Shown here: positions 34,000 to 42,489 of the stretch, in pieces | Numbering within the stretch: position 1 is the stretch's first letter | How the letters are laid out: every line of letters starts with the position of its first letter | From: Flavobacteriaceae bacterium UJ101 | GTDB taxonomy: Bacteria; Bacteroidota; Bacteroidia; Flavobacteriales; UJ101 | Assembly (NCBI GenBank): GCA_001880285.1 | Contig: CP016269.1 | Location: 1,560,501-1,624,500, forward strand | Reading direction: 5' to 3' | Length of the DNA stretch: 64,000 bases | Notes under the pieces: generated by a model | Told to the model about the DNA's origin: nothing | What the model saw: the letters and a program-made list of their open reading frames with translations, nothing else | Database searches by the model: none | Translations under genes and position numbers: made by a program

Positions 34000-35106
34000 T
34001 TAGTAAATTCTAAACTCAGTTCTTCTGTTTTTCTGTAATTGAGATGCTGAACATCCTGAAGCAGCGCTAGTACATCCATTGATAGGTTTTGTTTCTCCAT
34101 ATCCAATAGCTACTAAACGATCTTTAGAGATCCCTTTAGAGATTAAATATTCAACAACTGATTTTGCTCTTCTTTCAGATAAATCTTGGTTCATTGAATC
34201 ATCACCTCTATAATCAGTGTGAGAAGAGATTTCAGCAGTAGCATTAGGATCAGCGATTAACTTAGAGTAAATATACTCATCAATAACTTGCTTAGATCTA
34301 GGACGTAAAGCAGCAGAAGCTGTATCGTAATAGATTGGTAAGATTTCTCCAGCAACTTGTCCTTCACAAGGAACTTCTTTCCATTCAGTAGTACCACCTT
34401 TTTGAACTAACACTCTTTTAGAAACAGTAGTGTATTGCGCATCATGAGAAGTAGAAATAGATGTTTCATCTTTCACTAATACTGTTTTAGTAATTTCTTT
34501 GTACTCAGCAGGAATTTCGATAACATCAGTACGAGCAGGCGAAACTTCTACTAAACGCGTATAAGAAGTCATTTGCTCAGGTACAGGGTTAGAAATAGTA
34601 GTTTGATCTTTCACCTTAGTTTGAGTAGGTACATCTTTGTATAAAGCAGGAGTTTTAGTATAACACATTACTCTACAGTCTTCTTTAGAAGCTCCAGTAC
34701 AATCTGCTTTATAACCTTTAAATTCCCAACCTTCAGTAGCAGAGCGTACTTCAAGAGTTTGAGAAGCAGGAGCGAATTGTTCAGGAACAATTTCTAATTT
34801 ATTGTAACCTTCTTTTTTTACATAAGAAACCGCTTCTTCTCTATATTCAGCAGGAACATAGATGTATTTTTTAGATGCTGGTTTAACTTCAACAGTTTCT
34901 GTTCTAGTTTCATACTGAGCAGGAACGATATCCAGGGTAGTATAAGCGGGTTTAGTCATAATTGTTTCAGACTGATCTTCCCATACTTCTGGAGTAACAC
35001 ACTTAGCATAACATTTACCTGCTTCAGCGTTAGCTGGTAATCCGTCAACTTGAGCGAATGCAGCAATCCCTGATAAGGCAAATACTGATAATAATACTTT
35101 TTTCAT
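34000..35106 (-). CDS. OmpA-family protein with N-terminal repeats, copy 2
   Basis: This 368-residue twin of the 32688 gene has the same signal peptide, repeats and OmpA domain. It differs at about 8 positions, including LVKDETSI for LTKDETSI, RPRSKQ for RPKSKQ, and AASGCSASQLQ near the end. About 15-20 bases of 5' leader are also shared, so the copied unit included the translation start. The further promoter regions differ, which would allow different expression. Confidence 0.85.
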   Translation of the reverse strand: MKKVLLSVFALSGIAAFAQVDGLPANAEAGKCYAKCVTPEVWEDQSETIMTKPAYTTLDIVPAQYETRTETVEVKPASKKYIYVPAEYREEAVSYVKKEGYNKLEIVPEQFAPASQTLEVRSATEGWEFKGYKADCTGASKEDCRVMCYTKTPALYKDVPTQTKVKDQTTISNPVPEQMTSYTRLVEVSPARTDVIEIPAEYKEITKTVLVKDETSISTSHDAQYTTVSKRVLVQKGGTTEWKEVPCEGQVAGEILPIYYDTASAALRPRSKQVIDEYIYSKLIADPNATAEISSHTDYRGDDSMNQDLSERRAKSVVEYLISKGISKDRLVAIGYGETKPINGCTSAASGCSASQLQKNRRTEFRIY

Positions 35107-35196
35107 TTGATAAAATTTGTTATTAATTAAATAGTATATTTCTTACAAATTAAAGACGAATATATGAAAAAAACTCTTAAAAACTGTTAAAAAACA

Positions 35197-35694
35197 TTAT
35201 TTTAATAGATTTTGAGTCATTTCTTTTATTATGTCAATTACTGGAGTTACAATCTTTTGGTATAGTATAGATTCCTCAAAAAATGAAGGATTAAGTAATT
35301 CTACTTTTGAGTTTATAAATAATATAAGCATGATAAGTAAGGAAAGGATGATGATTTGTTTGGCTAGTGAAAAAAGAATCCCTCCTAAAGTGTTTAATAT
35401 CCCCAAACCTGTTAATGAAAAAATAGATTCAAGTGCTTTACCTATAAAATGAATTGCAATCAAGATACCGATGAAGGTGATGAATAATGCTGTTACTTTA
35501 ATGTATTTTGGATCTACCAAATTTTCATTAGAAAGATAATCAGCTGCGTAATTAGAAAAATTTATTGCACCGTAAATCCCTATAATTAAACCTAATAATG
35601 AGCTTAATTGATAGATCAATCCTTTGCTGAATCCTTGGTAAGCTCCAAAAAGTAAAAATATTCCTATGATAATATCGATTATATTAAAATCCAT
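35197..35694 (-). CDS. CvpA-family membrane protein
   Basis: This 165-residue protein has four membrane helices. Its start MDFNIIDIIIGIFLLFGAYQ plus GFSKGLIYQLSSLLGLIIGI is characteristic of CvpA/colicin V production proteins. In enterobacteria CvpA affects colicin V release and envelope stress; in other bacteria it is a general envelope protein. It is divergent from the small gene at 35711 and is not near the peptide locus, so the family name should not be over-read. Confidence 0.85.
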   Translation of the reverse strand: MDFNIIDIIIGIFLLFGAYQGFSKGLIYQLSSLLGLIIGIYGAINFSNYAADYLSNENLVDPKYIKVTALFITFIGILIAIHFIGKALESIFSLTGLGILNTLGGILFSLAKQIIILSLLIMLILFINSKVELLNPSFFEESILYQKIVTPVIDIIKEMTQNLLK

Positions 35695-35710
35695 TTAACT
35701 AATTTTGTGT

Positions 35711-36106
35711 ATGGCAAATAAACAAAAAACTATTGAGGCACAAAAATGGGATCTTATTCTTGAATTCTTTAAAAAGAGTTTTACAGAGGGTGATGATTTG
35801 GATCTTAATGGGGTGATTTTTCTTATAGGCTCACGAGAATTAGGAATAGGCTATAAGAAATTTAAGAAAAATGAGAAAATGGACATCATGCATATTGCAG
35901 TTTGTCGTTTATTAGAACCGTATGGATTTTATGAATTTGATTTTTTTGATGAAGAAGGATGGCCCCACTATAAGTTATTAGAAGAATTACCAATATTGAG
36001 TACAGGAGAACAAATGGTGATGATGAAAAAGGCTATTATCCGTTATTTTGAAGAAGAAGAAATTTTAGTTCAGGAATTTCAGGAAATTGAAGTACAAAAA
36101 TTATAA
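35711..36106 (+). CDS. Conserved hypothetical cytoplasmic protein upstream of pheS
   Basis: The start was set at ATG 35711, giving 131 residues; a TTG two codons earlier is less likely. The protein is acidic and helical: WDLILEFFKKSFTEGDDLDL, LIGSRELGIGYKKFKKNEKM and MHIAVCRLLEPYGFYEFDFF. Similar proteins seem common in Bacteroidota, but I do not recognise a function. It lies 24 bases before pheS on the same strand, so it is probably co-transcribed. Confidence 0.7.
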   Translation: MANKQKTIEAQKWDLILEFFKKSFTEGDDLDLNGVIFLIGSRELGIGYKKFKKNEKMDIMHIAVCRLLEPYGFYEFDFFDEEGWPHYKLLEELPILSTGEQMVMMKKAIIRYFEEEEILVQEFQEIEVQKL

Positions 36107-36130
36107 ATTTGCAGGGCAAAAGAAAAAACG

Positions 36131-37150
36131 ATGATTCATAAAATTAAAGAATATATAGCTGAAGTTGAACAATTTGAGACAGATAACAAACAGCAAATTG
36201 AAGATTTCAGAATTAAGTTTTTAAGTAAAAAAGGAATATTAAAAGAATTGTTTGCTTCTTTTAAAGAGGTTCCCAATGAAGAAAAAAAAGAATTTGGGCA
36301 GGTTATCAACCAATTAAAGAATAAGGTTGAAGAAAAAGTAAATCAATTAAAAGAACAATTAGAATCAAAAGAAGAAATACAAGGGTTGTATAATGATTTG
36401 ACACGACCAGGGGAACCGTTGGTGATAGGGTCACGTCATCCAATTTCGGTTGTTCGTAATCGAATTATTGAAATTTTTAATCGAATTGGGTTTACAGTTT
36501 CAGATGGACCTGAAATGGAAGATGATTGGCATAATTTTACCGCATTAAATTTACCAGAATATCACCCTGCTCGAGATATGCAAGATACATTCTTTATTGA
36601 AAAAGACCCTGATATCTTATTAAGAACGCATACCTCTTCTGTACAAATTCGTCATATGGAAACACATAAACCCCCAATGCGAATTTTATCTCCAGGACGA
36701 GTATTTCGTAATGAAGCTATTTCAGCTAGAGCACATTGTATTTTTCATCAAATTGAAGGTTTATATATTGATAAAGAGGTTTCTTTTGCAGATTTAAAAC
36801 AAACCATTCAATATTTTACAAAAGAATTGTTTGGAAAATCAGAGATTCGCTTACGACCGTCATATTTTCCTTTCACCGAACCTAGTGCTGAAGTAGATGT
36901 GTATTGGGGATTGGAAACAGAAGCGGATTATAGAATTACAAAAGGTACAGGTTGGTTAGAAATTATGGGATGTGGGATGGTAGACCCTAACGTATTGAAA
37001 AATGTAAATATTGATCCTGAGACATATTCTGGATTTGCTTTTGGAATGGGAATTGAACGTATTACAATGTTATTATATCAAATTAACGATTTAAGAATGT
37101 TCTTTGAGTCAGATGTTCGATTCTTACAACAATTCGAATCAGAGATATAA
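36131..37150 (+). CDS. pheS: Phenylalanyl-tRNA synthetase alpha subunit
   Basis: This 339-residue class II synthetase subunit charges tRNA-Phe together with PheT (not in the window). Visible parts are an N-terminal coiled coil (about residues 1-85) and the catalytic domain with [19 protein letters not shown]. The motif 2 region [20 protein letters not shown] and the motif 3 stretch [17 protein letters not shown] follow. The length is normal. A strong terminator follows at 37156-37187, so PheT is not in this operon. Confidence 0.95.
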   Translation: MIHKIKEYIAEVEQFETDNKQQIEDFRIKFLSKKGILKELFASFKEVPNEEKKEFGQVINQLKNKVEEKVNQLKEQLESKEEIQGLYNDLTRPGEPLVIGSRHPISVVRNRIIEIFNRIGFTVSDGPEMEDDWHNFTALNLPEYHPARDMQDTFFIEKDPDILLRTHTSSVQIRHMETHKPPMRILSPGRVFRNEAISARAHCIFHQIEGLYIDKEVSFADLKQTIQYFTKELFGKSEIRLRPSYFPFTEPSAEVDVYWGLETEADYRITKGTGWLEIMGCGMVDPNVLKNVNIDPETYSGFAFGMGIERITMLLYQINDLRMFFESDVRFLQQFESEI

Positions 37151-37155
37151 AAATT

Positions 37156-37187
37156 AAAAAAGAGAGGTTCTAATGAACCTCTCTTTT
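37156..37187. terminator. Hairpin terminator after pheS
   Basis: AGAGAGGTTC (37161-37170) and GAACCTCTCT (37175-37184) are perfect complements around TAAT. A-rich and T-rich flanks on both sides allow it to work in either direction. The rest of 37188-37429 shows no gene. Confidence 0.9.
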
Positions 37188-37429
37188 CTAAATGATTAGA
37201 AAAATAAGATGATCTACATTTTAACATCATATAATTATTTTGGGGAAATGAAAATATGTATTGTAGTATATAACATGATTACTTTTTCATGGTAAATCAT
37301 CTGGGTACAAAGTTATTAGAAGTCATTGCCGTTGAACAAATATTATTGAAAATTAATAGGGTTATTATTTTAAAAAATAAGATCCAAAATTTAATATAGA
37401 TAAATATGTATAAGAAAAGAATCCAAAAG

Positions 37430-38137
37430 TTAAATAGATTGGGTTTTTAGGGTTTGAAACACCTTTTCTTTGTAACTAGTTCCAATGGGAATTTCTATAG
37501 TACCAATTTCAATATCTACAGCTGTATAAGCTGTAATTTTATTTAAAGCAATAATATAAGAACGATGTGTCCTTAAAAAAAGATGTTGAGGTAGATGTTC
37601 TGCAATAGCTCCAATATTACTTTTAACAACTAAAGATTTTTCTTTCGTATGAATACGAACATAATCTTTTAAACTTTCAATATATAAAATAGAGTCAAAT
37701 AAAACTTTATGATTCTTTTTATTAATATTGACATACATGAATCCTTTTCCAGTACCCGTTGGAGGTGAAAAGACTGGGGTTTCTACTCGTTGATAATAAC
37801 GTTCCACAGCTTTGAAAAAACGTTCGAAAGAAATAGGTTTTAAAAGATAATCTACAACATCCAAATCATAACCTTCTATAGCATAATCTCGATAAGCTGT
37901 CGTTAGAATTACTTTTGGAGGATCTTGTAATGTTTTTAAAAAATCTAAACCAGTCAGTACAGGCATTTGAATATCTAAAAATAATAAATCAACAGGTTGT
38001 TTTTTTAGCACTTCAAAAGCTTCTACTGCACTATGGCAAGCAGCTACAACTTCTAAATCGTTTAATAATCTCAAATGACTTTTTAATAAGTCAATTGCAG
38101 GTGGTTCATCATCCACAAGCATACATTTTATGGTCAT
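37430..38137 (-). CDS. LytTR-family response regulator
   Basis: This 235-residue protein has an N-terminal receiver domain (about residues 3-115) with the acidic pair in CMLVDDEPPAIDLL and the phospho-acceptor Asp in LLFLDIQMPVLTG. A C-terminal LytTR DNA-binding domain (about 135-232) contains ILYIESLKDYVRIHTKEKSL and FLRTHRSYIIALNKI. It pairs with the LytS-type kinase gene that ends 1 base before it. LytTR proteins bind paired direct repeats two helical turns apart. Targets are not known; one candidate site pair is at 19826-19856. Confidence 0.92.
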   Translation of the reverse strand: MTIKCMLVDDEPPAIDLLKSHLRLLNDLEVVAACHSAVEAFEVLKKQPVDLLFLDIQMPVLTGLDFLKTLQDPPKVILTTAYRDYAIEGYDLDVVDYLLKPISFERFFKAVERYYQRVETPVFSPPTGTGKGFMYVNINKKNHKVLFDSILYIESLKDYVRIHTKEKSLVVKSNIGAIAEHLPQHLFLRTHRSYIIALNKITAYTAVDIEIGTIEIPIGTSYKEKVFQTLKTQSI

Positions 38138-38138
38138 A

Positions 38139-39182
38139 TCAAGTAGTGTTTATCGTGAGATTTAAATTAAAAAAATGTTGTTGGTTTTCTGTTGTTAATT
38201 GATGATTATTAGGGTAAATTAAATCCAGTTGCCGTTTAATATTGCATAAACCAATTCCTTCTTTATAAGCATCGTTTAAAGAACCTCCAGATTGAGAGTC
38301 TTTTGTATTCCAGACATTGAAAATCAGCTGGTTATGGTGTTGTTTTAAGGTGATTTTAATTTTAGGTTGAAGAATGCTTCCACTAGCACCATGTTTAAAA
38401 GCATTTTCTACAATAGATAGTAGAAGTAAAGGTGCTATTTTCATAGAGGTATGAGGTAACTGTTTTTCAAGTACTACTTCCAACCGCTCTCCATAACGTA
38501 TTTTTTCTAATTCAATATAGTTTTCAATTAATTTAACTTCTTCTGTAATTGGTACAAATTCTGCCTGACTTTTATATAAAACATAATCTAATATTTCAGA
38601 AAGGCGTAAAACCATATCACCTGCTTTAGGAGATTGATTCACAACAAATGAATAGAGATTATTTAAAGTGTTGAATAAAAAATGTGGATTTAATTGAGCC
38701 TTTAAATATTTTAATTCTGTTTCAACTTTTTCCTGTTGTATTTGATGTAAACGTTCTTGCTCTTTTTGTCTTCGTTTATGTGATTGATACAAATACATAA
38801 CAACAGCAGGAGTATAAAACATTAATGTTTTAGCAATATAAGTAGGAAATGATAAGAAAGGAAGATTTAAGCCTTTGCAATATTTAATATCCAAATAAAA
38901 ATAACCAATACTTCTATAGATAAGCGTTAATATAAGCCCTATAACCGCTATACTGATTGCGAAAAGAATATCTTTCTTCTTGTTAAGTAAATAAGGGATT
39001 TGCCAATGAATTAGGGTGTAAGCTGCAGCAATGAAGAAAGGCATTTTAAAAAATGTGGTTTCAGCATATTCAGCATAACGTTCTTTATATGAGCCATGTA
39101 GGAAAGTGTAAAATAAATATACACCAATCCAGAAAAGGATATGACGTACTGCTTTGTTTTTTATTGAAATGGTTTTAAACAT
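38139..39182 (-). CDS. LytS/YehU-type sensor histidine kinase
   Basis: This 347-residue protein has four membrane helices (about residues 10-140) and a coiled-coil linker. A His_kinase domain contains the phospho-acceptor stretch LKAQLNPHFLFNTLNNLYSF, and an HATPase region contains LLSIVENAFKHGASGS. This is the usual partner of LytTR regulators in Bacteroidota; it lies directly upstream of one on the same strand. There is no extracellular sensor domain, so the membrane part probably does the sensing. The gap 39183-39620 beyond its start has no credible gene. Confidence 0.92.
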   Translation of the reverse strand: MFKTISIKNKAVRHILFWIGVYLFYTFLHGSYKERYAEYAETTFFKMPFFIAAAYTLIHWQIPYLLNKKKDILFAISIAVIGLILTLIYRSIGYFYLDIKYCKGLNLPFLSFPTYIAKTLMFYTPAVVMYLYQSHKRRQKEQERLHQIQQEKVETELKYLKAQLNPHFLFNTLNNLYSFVVNQSPKAGDMVLRLSEILDYVLYKSQAEFVPITEEVKLIENYIELEKIRYGERLEVVLEKQLPHTSMKIAPLLLLSIVENAFKHGASGSILQPKIKITLKQHHNQLIFNVWNTKDSQSGGSLNDAYKEGIGLCNIKRQLDLIYPNNHQLTTENQQHFFNLNLTINTT

Positions 39183-39620
39183 ATTTATGATGAGCCAATA
39201 ATCTTTATAAAAATACTAAAATAGAGAACGATTAGATGTTAAAAAAGCCAAATGAACTTTTAATGTATAGATTAATCGATTAACAGTATACAAAACGTAT
39301 TATAAAGCATAAAAGAATGATTGGCTACACTTATCCAATATACTTCTATTTTTTAAGAAATGGATGTTCTTAATGTGTATATTAGAACTGATAATAATAC
39401 AACTAAGATGGTCAATTGTAATTAAAAAAGTTTGAGTTAAATCCTTAATCCAATAAATCATTGGATTGAGGAGGGCCGTCTTTGCAAATATCAATAGATA
39501 GTAAATAACATCATGAAATGGATTATTAAAGACTTTTAAGTTGTATTCTTCTATTTTTAGAGAAAACAAATGTTAAAAAATAGTATATTTAAAGTAGAAA
39601 TAAATTTAAATGAATATATA

Positions 39621-40478
39621 ATGACAACACTTAAAAATGCATTACTTACTACTTGTTGCTTATTAGGATTTACAATTCTTTCAGCACAACTTGAAACACC
39701 ACAACCAAGTCCAGGTGTTACACTTGAACAAACGGTTGGATTAACGGATGTAAAAATAGAATATTCACGTCCGGGAATGAAAGACCGAAAGATATTCGGA
39801 GAATTAGTTCCTTATGATAAAAAATGGCGTACTGGAGCAAATGCAGCAACTAAAATCACTTTTGATGAAGAAGTAAAACTAGGAGGGAAATCGGTTAAAG
39901 CAGGAACCTACGCATTATATACAATTCCAGGGAAATCACAATGGACGGTAATTCTAAGTAAAGATTTATCACAATTTGGAGCAGCAGGTTATAAAGCCAA
40001 TGATAATGTAGTCCAATTTACTACCAAGGCTACAAAATTACATGATACATTAGAGAGCTTTACTATTGATTTCAGTAATTTTAAAGATGATAGTGCCTTA
40101 GTAAATATTATGTGGGAGAACACTAAGGTGTCATTTCCAATAGAAACCCAAACACATGAAAAGGTTGAAAAAGCAATTAAAAAGGAGTTGATTGATGGAC
40201 CTAATGCAAGAACGTATGCCTCAGCCGCAACTTATTATTTAGAAAACGATCAAAATTTAGATCAAGCATTAAGTTGGATTAACACAGCAATTGAAAAAAG
40301 ACCAGAAGCTTTTTGGTATGTACATCAAAAAGCAAGAATCTTAGCAAAACAAGGAAAGAAGAAAGAAGCGATTGCTTCTGCTGAAAAATCATTAAAAATG
40401 GCTAAAGCATTTAAAGATGGTGATTTTGGTTATATCGCTCGAAATGAAAATTTGATTAAAGAAATAAAAGGAAAATAA
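39621..40478 (+). CDS. DUF2911 secreted protein with helical C-terminal repeat region
   Basis: The start was set at ATG 39621, just before a good signal peptide (TLKNALLTTCCLLGFTILSA). An earlier ATG at 39570 would add 17 polar residues ahead of it. The 285-residue protein has the DUF2911 domain (about residues 25-165: VKIEYSRPGMKDRKIFGELV, KAGTYALYTIPGKSQWTVIL). A helical, TPR-like tail ends EAIASAEKSLKMAKAFKDGD. It is frequent in Bacteroidota, but the role is unknown. Confidence 0.82.
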   Translation: MTTLKNALLTTCCLLGFTILSAQLETPQPSPGVTLEQTVGLTDVKIEYSRPGMKDRKIFGELVPYDKKWRTGANAATKITFDEEVKLGGKSVKAGTYALYTIPGKSQWTVILSKDLSQFGAAGYKANDNVVQFTTKATKLHDTLESFTIDFSNFKDDSALVNIMWENTKVSFPIETQTHEKVEKAIKKELIDGPNARTYASAATYYLENDQNLDQALSWINTAIEKRPEAFWYVHQKARILAKQGKKKEAIASAEKSLKMAKAFKDGDFGYIARNENLIKEIKGK

Positions 40479-40516
40479 TTCAAAACGCTTTTCTATTATA
40501 CTTATGTTTCAAGGTG

Positions 40517-40546
40517 TCCCGAAACACATTCGGGATATCTTTTTTT
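40517..40546 (+). terminator. Hairpin terminator after the DUF2911 gene
   Basis: TCCCGAA (40517-40523) pairs with TTCGGGA (40529-40535), and a seven-T run follows at 40540-40546. It lies 39 bases after the DUF2911 stop and between convergent genes. Confidence 0.8.
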
Positions 40547-40591
40547 GATGGTTAAATTAATTTAAAATACTTATTTACAGTTTAATATAGT

Positions 40592-42316
40592 TTAATGATT
40601 CGGTTGGTTATTAAAAGAAAATAGTTGTATTAAATGAGCCAATACAATAACTAAAATACATCCTACAATATTATACCATAAATACCCCATTGTTAGCCAA
40701 CTAGGAGCCATTTCATTAGCATTTAAATAATGAATCCCTATAACAAATAGTTCTGCTATTATGGCTGCTATAAAAACAGCATTTCCTTGAATTTTTTTAA
40801 AGTAAAAGGCTACTAAAAATATTCCTAAGATGGTTCCGTAAAATAAAGAACCGAGTAAATTGACGGCTTGTATTAAGTTTTCAAATAAGGACGCATAGGT
40901 TGCAAAAAGAATAGCAATCACCCCCCAAAGGAAAGTAAACCATTGAGTTGATTTTAAGTAATGTGTGTCATGAGCTTTTTGATTAATAGATCGTTTGTAT
41001 AAATCAACTGTAGTGGTAGAAGCCAAGGCATTTAATTCGGAAGCTGTTGAAGACATGGCGGCACAAAACATAGCTGCAAAAAGTAATCCAATCATACCTA
41101 TAGGAAGGTGATCCATCACATACGTCATGAAAATATAGTCTTTATCATTGGTTTCCGCATTTGGGTTTACTTTCTTTACAAGTGATTTTGCTTCATTTCG
41201 AAGTTGATCAGACTCATTTTGAAGTACTAAAACTTTTTCTTTGGATGATTGAATGGCTTTTTCATCTTTTGATTTTACAGCGTCTAATAAGGTGGTTAAT
41301 TCTGCTTGTTTTTCTTTAAATAGGGTGGTATAATTTTCCTCTAATTGATAAAAGTTTTCTGCATATTCAGATTGTTTGACATGCTGTGTTTCTACTTTAT
41401 TAAAAAATATTGGAGGTTGATTAAATTGATAAAAAACAAAAACCATAATCCCTATAAAGAGAATTAGAAATTGCATAGGAACTTTTAATAATCCATTCAT
41501 CATTAATCCTAAACGACTTTCTTTTAAAGATTTACCTGAAAGGTAACGTTGTACCTGTGACTGATCTGTTCCAAAATACGACATAAACAAGAAAAGTGCT
41601 GCTGTGATTCCAGACCAAAAATTATAACGATCATTTAAATTGAATTCAAAATTTACTACATTTAATTTTTCCATTTTTCCTGCGATATGTAAAGCATCTA
41701 TGAAATGAACCTCAGGAGGAAGCATATAGATAACCATGATACCCGCTAATATCATACCTCCCATCATAACAGCCATTTGCTGTTTTTGGGTTTGTGTAAC
41801 GGCTTTTGTTCCTCCAGAAACCGTGTAAATGATAACTAGTAGCCCTATAAAAATATTGGTAATGGTAAGATCCCAATGAAGTAAAGAGGATAAAATAATA
41901 GAAGGAGCATAGATGGTAATTCCCGCAGCTAATCCACGTTGTATCAAAAATAAAAGTGATGCTAATGTTCGTGTTTTAAGGTCAAAACGCTTTTCGAGAA
42001 ACTCATAGGCTGTGAAAACTTTTAGTTTATAATAAAGAGGGACAAAAGTTATGGAAAGGATGATCATCGCAATAGGTAACCCAAAATAGAATTGCACGAA
42101 ACGCATACCATCAGTATAAGCTTGTCCTGGAGTTGAAAGGAAAGTAATGGCACTGGCTTGGGTTGCCATAATGGAGATTCCAATAGCCCACCATTTGGTT
42201 TGGTCATCACCTTTTAAATAATGTTCCAAATTTTTCTGTCCTCTCGTTTTCCAAACTCCATAGAAAACAATGAAAAGTAAAGTCCCAATTAAAATAATCC
42301 AATCAATTGTGCTCAT
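40592..42316 (-). CDS. Sodium:solute symporter (SSS family)
   Basis: The start was set at ATG 42316 (574 residues), which gives the usual N terminus MSTIDWIILIGTLLFIVFYG. A longer reading from 42397 overlaps a small separate gene. About 13 membrane helices are present, with family stretches SIMATQASAITFLSTPGQAY and DGMRFVQFYFGLPIAM and the late motif GMIGLLFAAMFCAAMSSTAS. A long charged coil (about residues 310-375) is inserted between helices. The start overlaps the 41-residue gene by 4 bases, and the PIG-L deacetylase gene lies further upstream, suggesting uptake of an acylated amino sugar or similar. Confidence 0.85.
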   Translation of the reverse strand: MSTIDWIILIGTLLFIVFYGVWKTRGQKNLEHYLKGDDQTKWWAIGISIMATQASAITFLSTPGQAYTDGMRFVQFYFGLPIAMIILSITFVPLYYKLKVFTAYEFLEKRFDLKTRTLASLLFLIQRGLAAGITIYAPSIILSSLLHWDLTITNIFIGLLVIIYTVSGGTKAVTQTQKQQMAVMMGGMILAGIMVIYMLPPEVHFIDALHIAGKMEKLNVVNFEFNLNDRYNFWSGITAALFLFMSYFGTDQSQVQRYLSGKSLKESRLGLMMNGLLKVPMQFLILFIGIMVFVFYQFNQPPIFFNKVETQHVKQSEYAENFYQLEENYTTLFKEKQAELTTLLDAVKSKDEKAIQSSKEKVLVLQNESDQLRNEAKSLVKKVNPNAETNDKDYIFMTYVMDHLPIGMIGLLFAAMFCAAMSSTASELNALASTTTVDLYKRSINQKAHDTHYLKSTQWFTFLWGVIAILFATYASLFENLIQAVNLLGSLFYGTILGIFLVAFYFKKIQGNAVFIAAIIAELFVIGIHYLNANEMAPSWLTMGYLWYNIVGCILVIVLAHLIQLFSFNNQPNH

Positions 42317-42438
42317 GAAAAATAATATGTAAAAAGGTAAAACAATACAATTAACAAGAATAATACAGTGATCAATAAAAGATACCATCCTTGCCAAGAA
42401 TTAAATAGAGGCGGTTTTTCTTCATTATAATTTTTCAT
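42313..42438 (-). CDS. Small accessory membrane protein of the symporter
   Basis: This 41-residue frame reads MKNYNEEKPPLFNSWQGWYL and then a hydrophobic helix ending LFYLFTYYFS. The stop overlaps the symporter ATG (ATGA), so the two are translationally coupled. Several SSS transporters have a short one- or two-helix partner gene just upstream, which fits. Tight coupling and composition support it as a real gene; the exact family was not checked. Confidence 0.65.
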   Translation of the reverse strand: MKNYNEEKPPLFNSWQGWYLLLITVLFLLIVLFYLFTYYFS

Positions 42439-42489
42439 CTTTATTTTGAATATAGGTTGAGTCTTGTTAATTATATTATTGCCTCTCTT

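Noticed and set aside
35197..35694. CvpA-family gene as part of the bacteriocin system
   Set aside because: It is 27 kb from the peptide genes, and the family is a general envelope protein in Bacteroidota.
39300..39569. Minus-strand open frame of 89 codons between the LytS gene and the DUF2911 gene
   Set aside because: Composition is hydrophobic by AT bias only; there is no recognisable domain, no promoter-like box and no operon context. Treated as gene-free DNA.
42316..42397. N-terminal extension of the symporter to 42397
   Set aside because: The extension is the out-of-frame shadow of the 41-residue gene; the family start is at the ATG at 42316.
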